From Acidobacteriaceae bacterium (GTDB lineage: Bacteria; Acidobacteriota; Terriglobia; Terriglobales; Acidobacteriaceae), in assembly GCA_003164255.1 (NCBI GenBank), contig PLST01000372.1, positions 1-5,598 of the forward strand: DNA of 5,598 nucleotides, in the 5' to 3' direction. This document shows, piece after piece, positions 5,509 through 5,598 of this stretch; position 1 is the stretch's first letter; every line of letters starts with the position of its first letter. Below the pieces are notes generated by a model. That model did no database searches and was not told where the DNA came from. It saw only the letters and a program-made list of their open reading frames with translations. A program made the position numbers and the translations under genes.

Positions 5509-5598
5509 AGGCTGCGGAAAAAGGCGCCTTCGGTCGAGCTGAACCAGCAGGGGCTAAAGCCCGACGTTGATTCTGCGGCTTTTGCGGCACGAGTAAAC
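5509..5598. repeat. Intergenic repeat copy C, cut by window end
   Basis: It begins with aggctgcggaaaaa, identical to the terminal repeat of copy A, and runs in the same orientation without gaps against 832-921 (about 77 of 90 bases identical by eye). It contains the intact core caggggctaaagcccgacg (5548-5566) and stops at gcacgagtaaac, the left arm and loop of the stem-loop seen at 909-928. If colinearity continues, the next bases should begin TCGTGCC, with an inverted terminal repeat TTTTTCCGC some 35 bases later. Confidence 0.85.

Noticed and set aside
5378..5590. Antisense peptide motif like ARPQMPFSA shared with the - strand frame at 428-937
   Set aside because: The shared peptide simply translates the DNA repeat. 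Copies differ at amino-acid-changing positions freely, so there is no sign of protein selection. Such frames are likely to be annotated wrongly as hypothetical proteins.
5432..5598. Possible CRISPR array
   Set aside because: The two units are about 77 and more than 90 bases long, diverged, and adjacent without unique spacers of even size.

Overview
The window looks like chromosomal DNA of a GC-rich Gram-negative bacterium, most probably an acidobacterium of the Terriglobia type. That assignment is an inference. It rests on the style of the dihydrouridine synthase, on the propeller-plus-GGDEF receptor architecture, and on the dense short palindromic repeats between genes. No rRNA, tRNA or other decisive taxonomic marker is present.

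Layout, all genes on the + strand. Positions 1-433 hold no convincing gene. They contain several strong palindromes (16-48, 127-162, 223-266) and end in a good sigma-70-type promoter (368-396) that serves rpmE (434-664, ribosomal protein bL31). A GC-rich hairpin (702-729) follows rpmE. Positions 730-1095 are a repeat-rich spacer. It holds a 139-bp putative miniature mobile element (832-970) with terminal inverted repeats and a flanking TAAAG duplication, then a 20-nt palindrome (1001-1020) and a degenerate heptamer array (1063-1090). The dus gene (1096-2376) encodes a DusB-like tRNA dihydrouridine synthase with an unusual insert whose DNA is itself palindromic. A 135-bp spacer leads to a 973-residue membrane receptor (2512-5433). 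Its predicted periplasmic part has fourteen propeller-blade motifs and a Y_Y_Y domain, and its cytoplasmic part is an intact GGDEF diguanylate cyclase. Two further head-to-tail copies of the repeat seen upstream of dus lie directly after it (5432-5508 and 5509-5598), and the second runs off the window.

Functionally, rpmE and dus both serve translation (ribosome assembly, tRNA modification), while the receptor would turn an extracytoplasmic signal into cyclic di-GMP. The genes do not look like one operon, because hairpins or repeat blocks separate them. The most notable content is the repeat biology. One repeat copy appears to have inserted into an older core of the same family, and removing it with one TAAAG rebuilds a 16-base core found intact at 5550-5565. 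Another copy overlaps the stop codon of the receptor gene, and a palindromic insert sits in frame inside dus. I did not find a defence system, CRISPR array or complete transposase gene.
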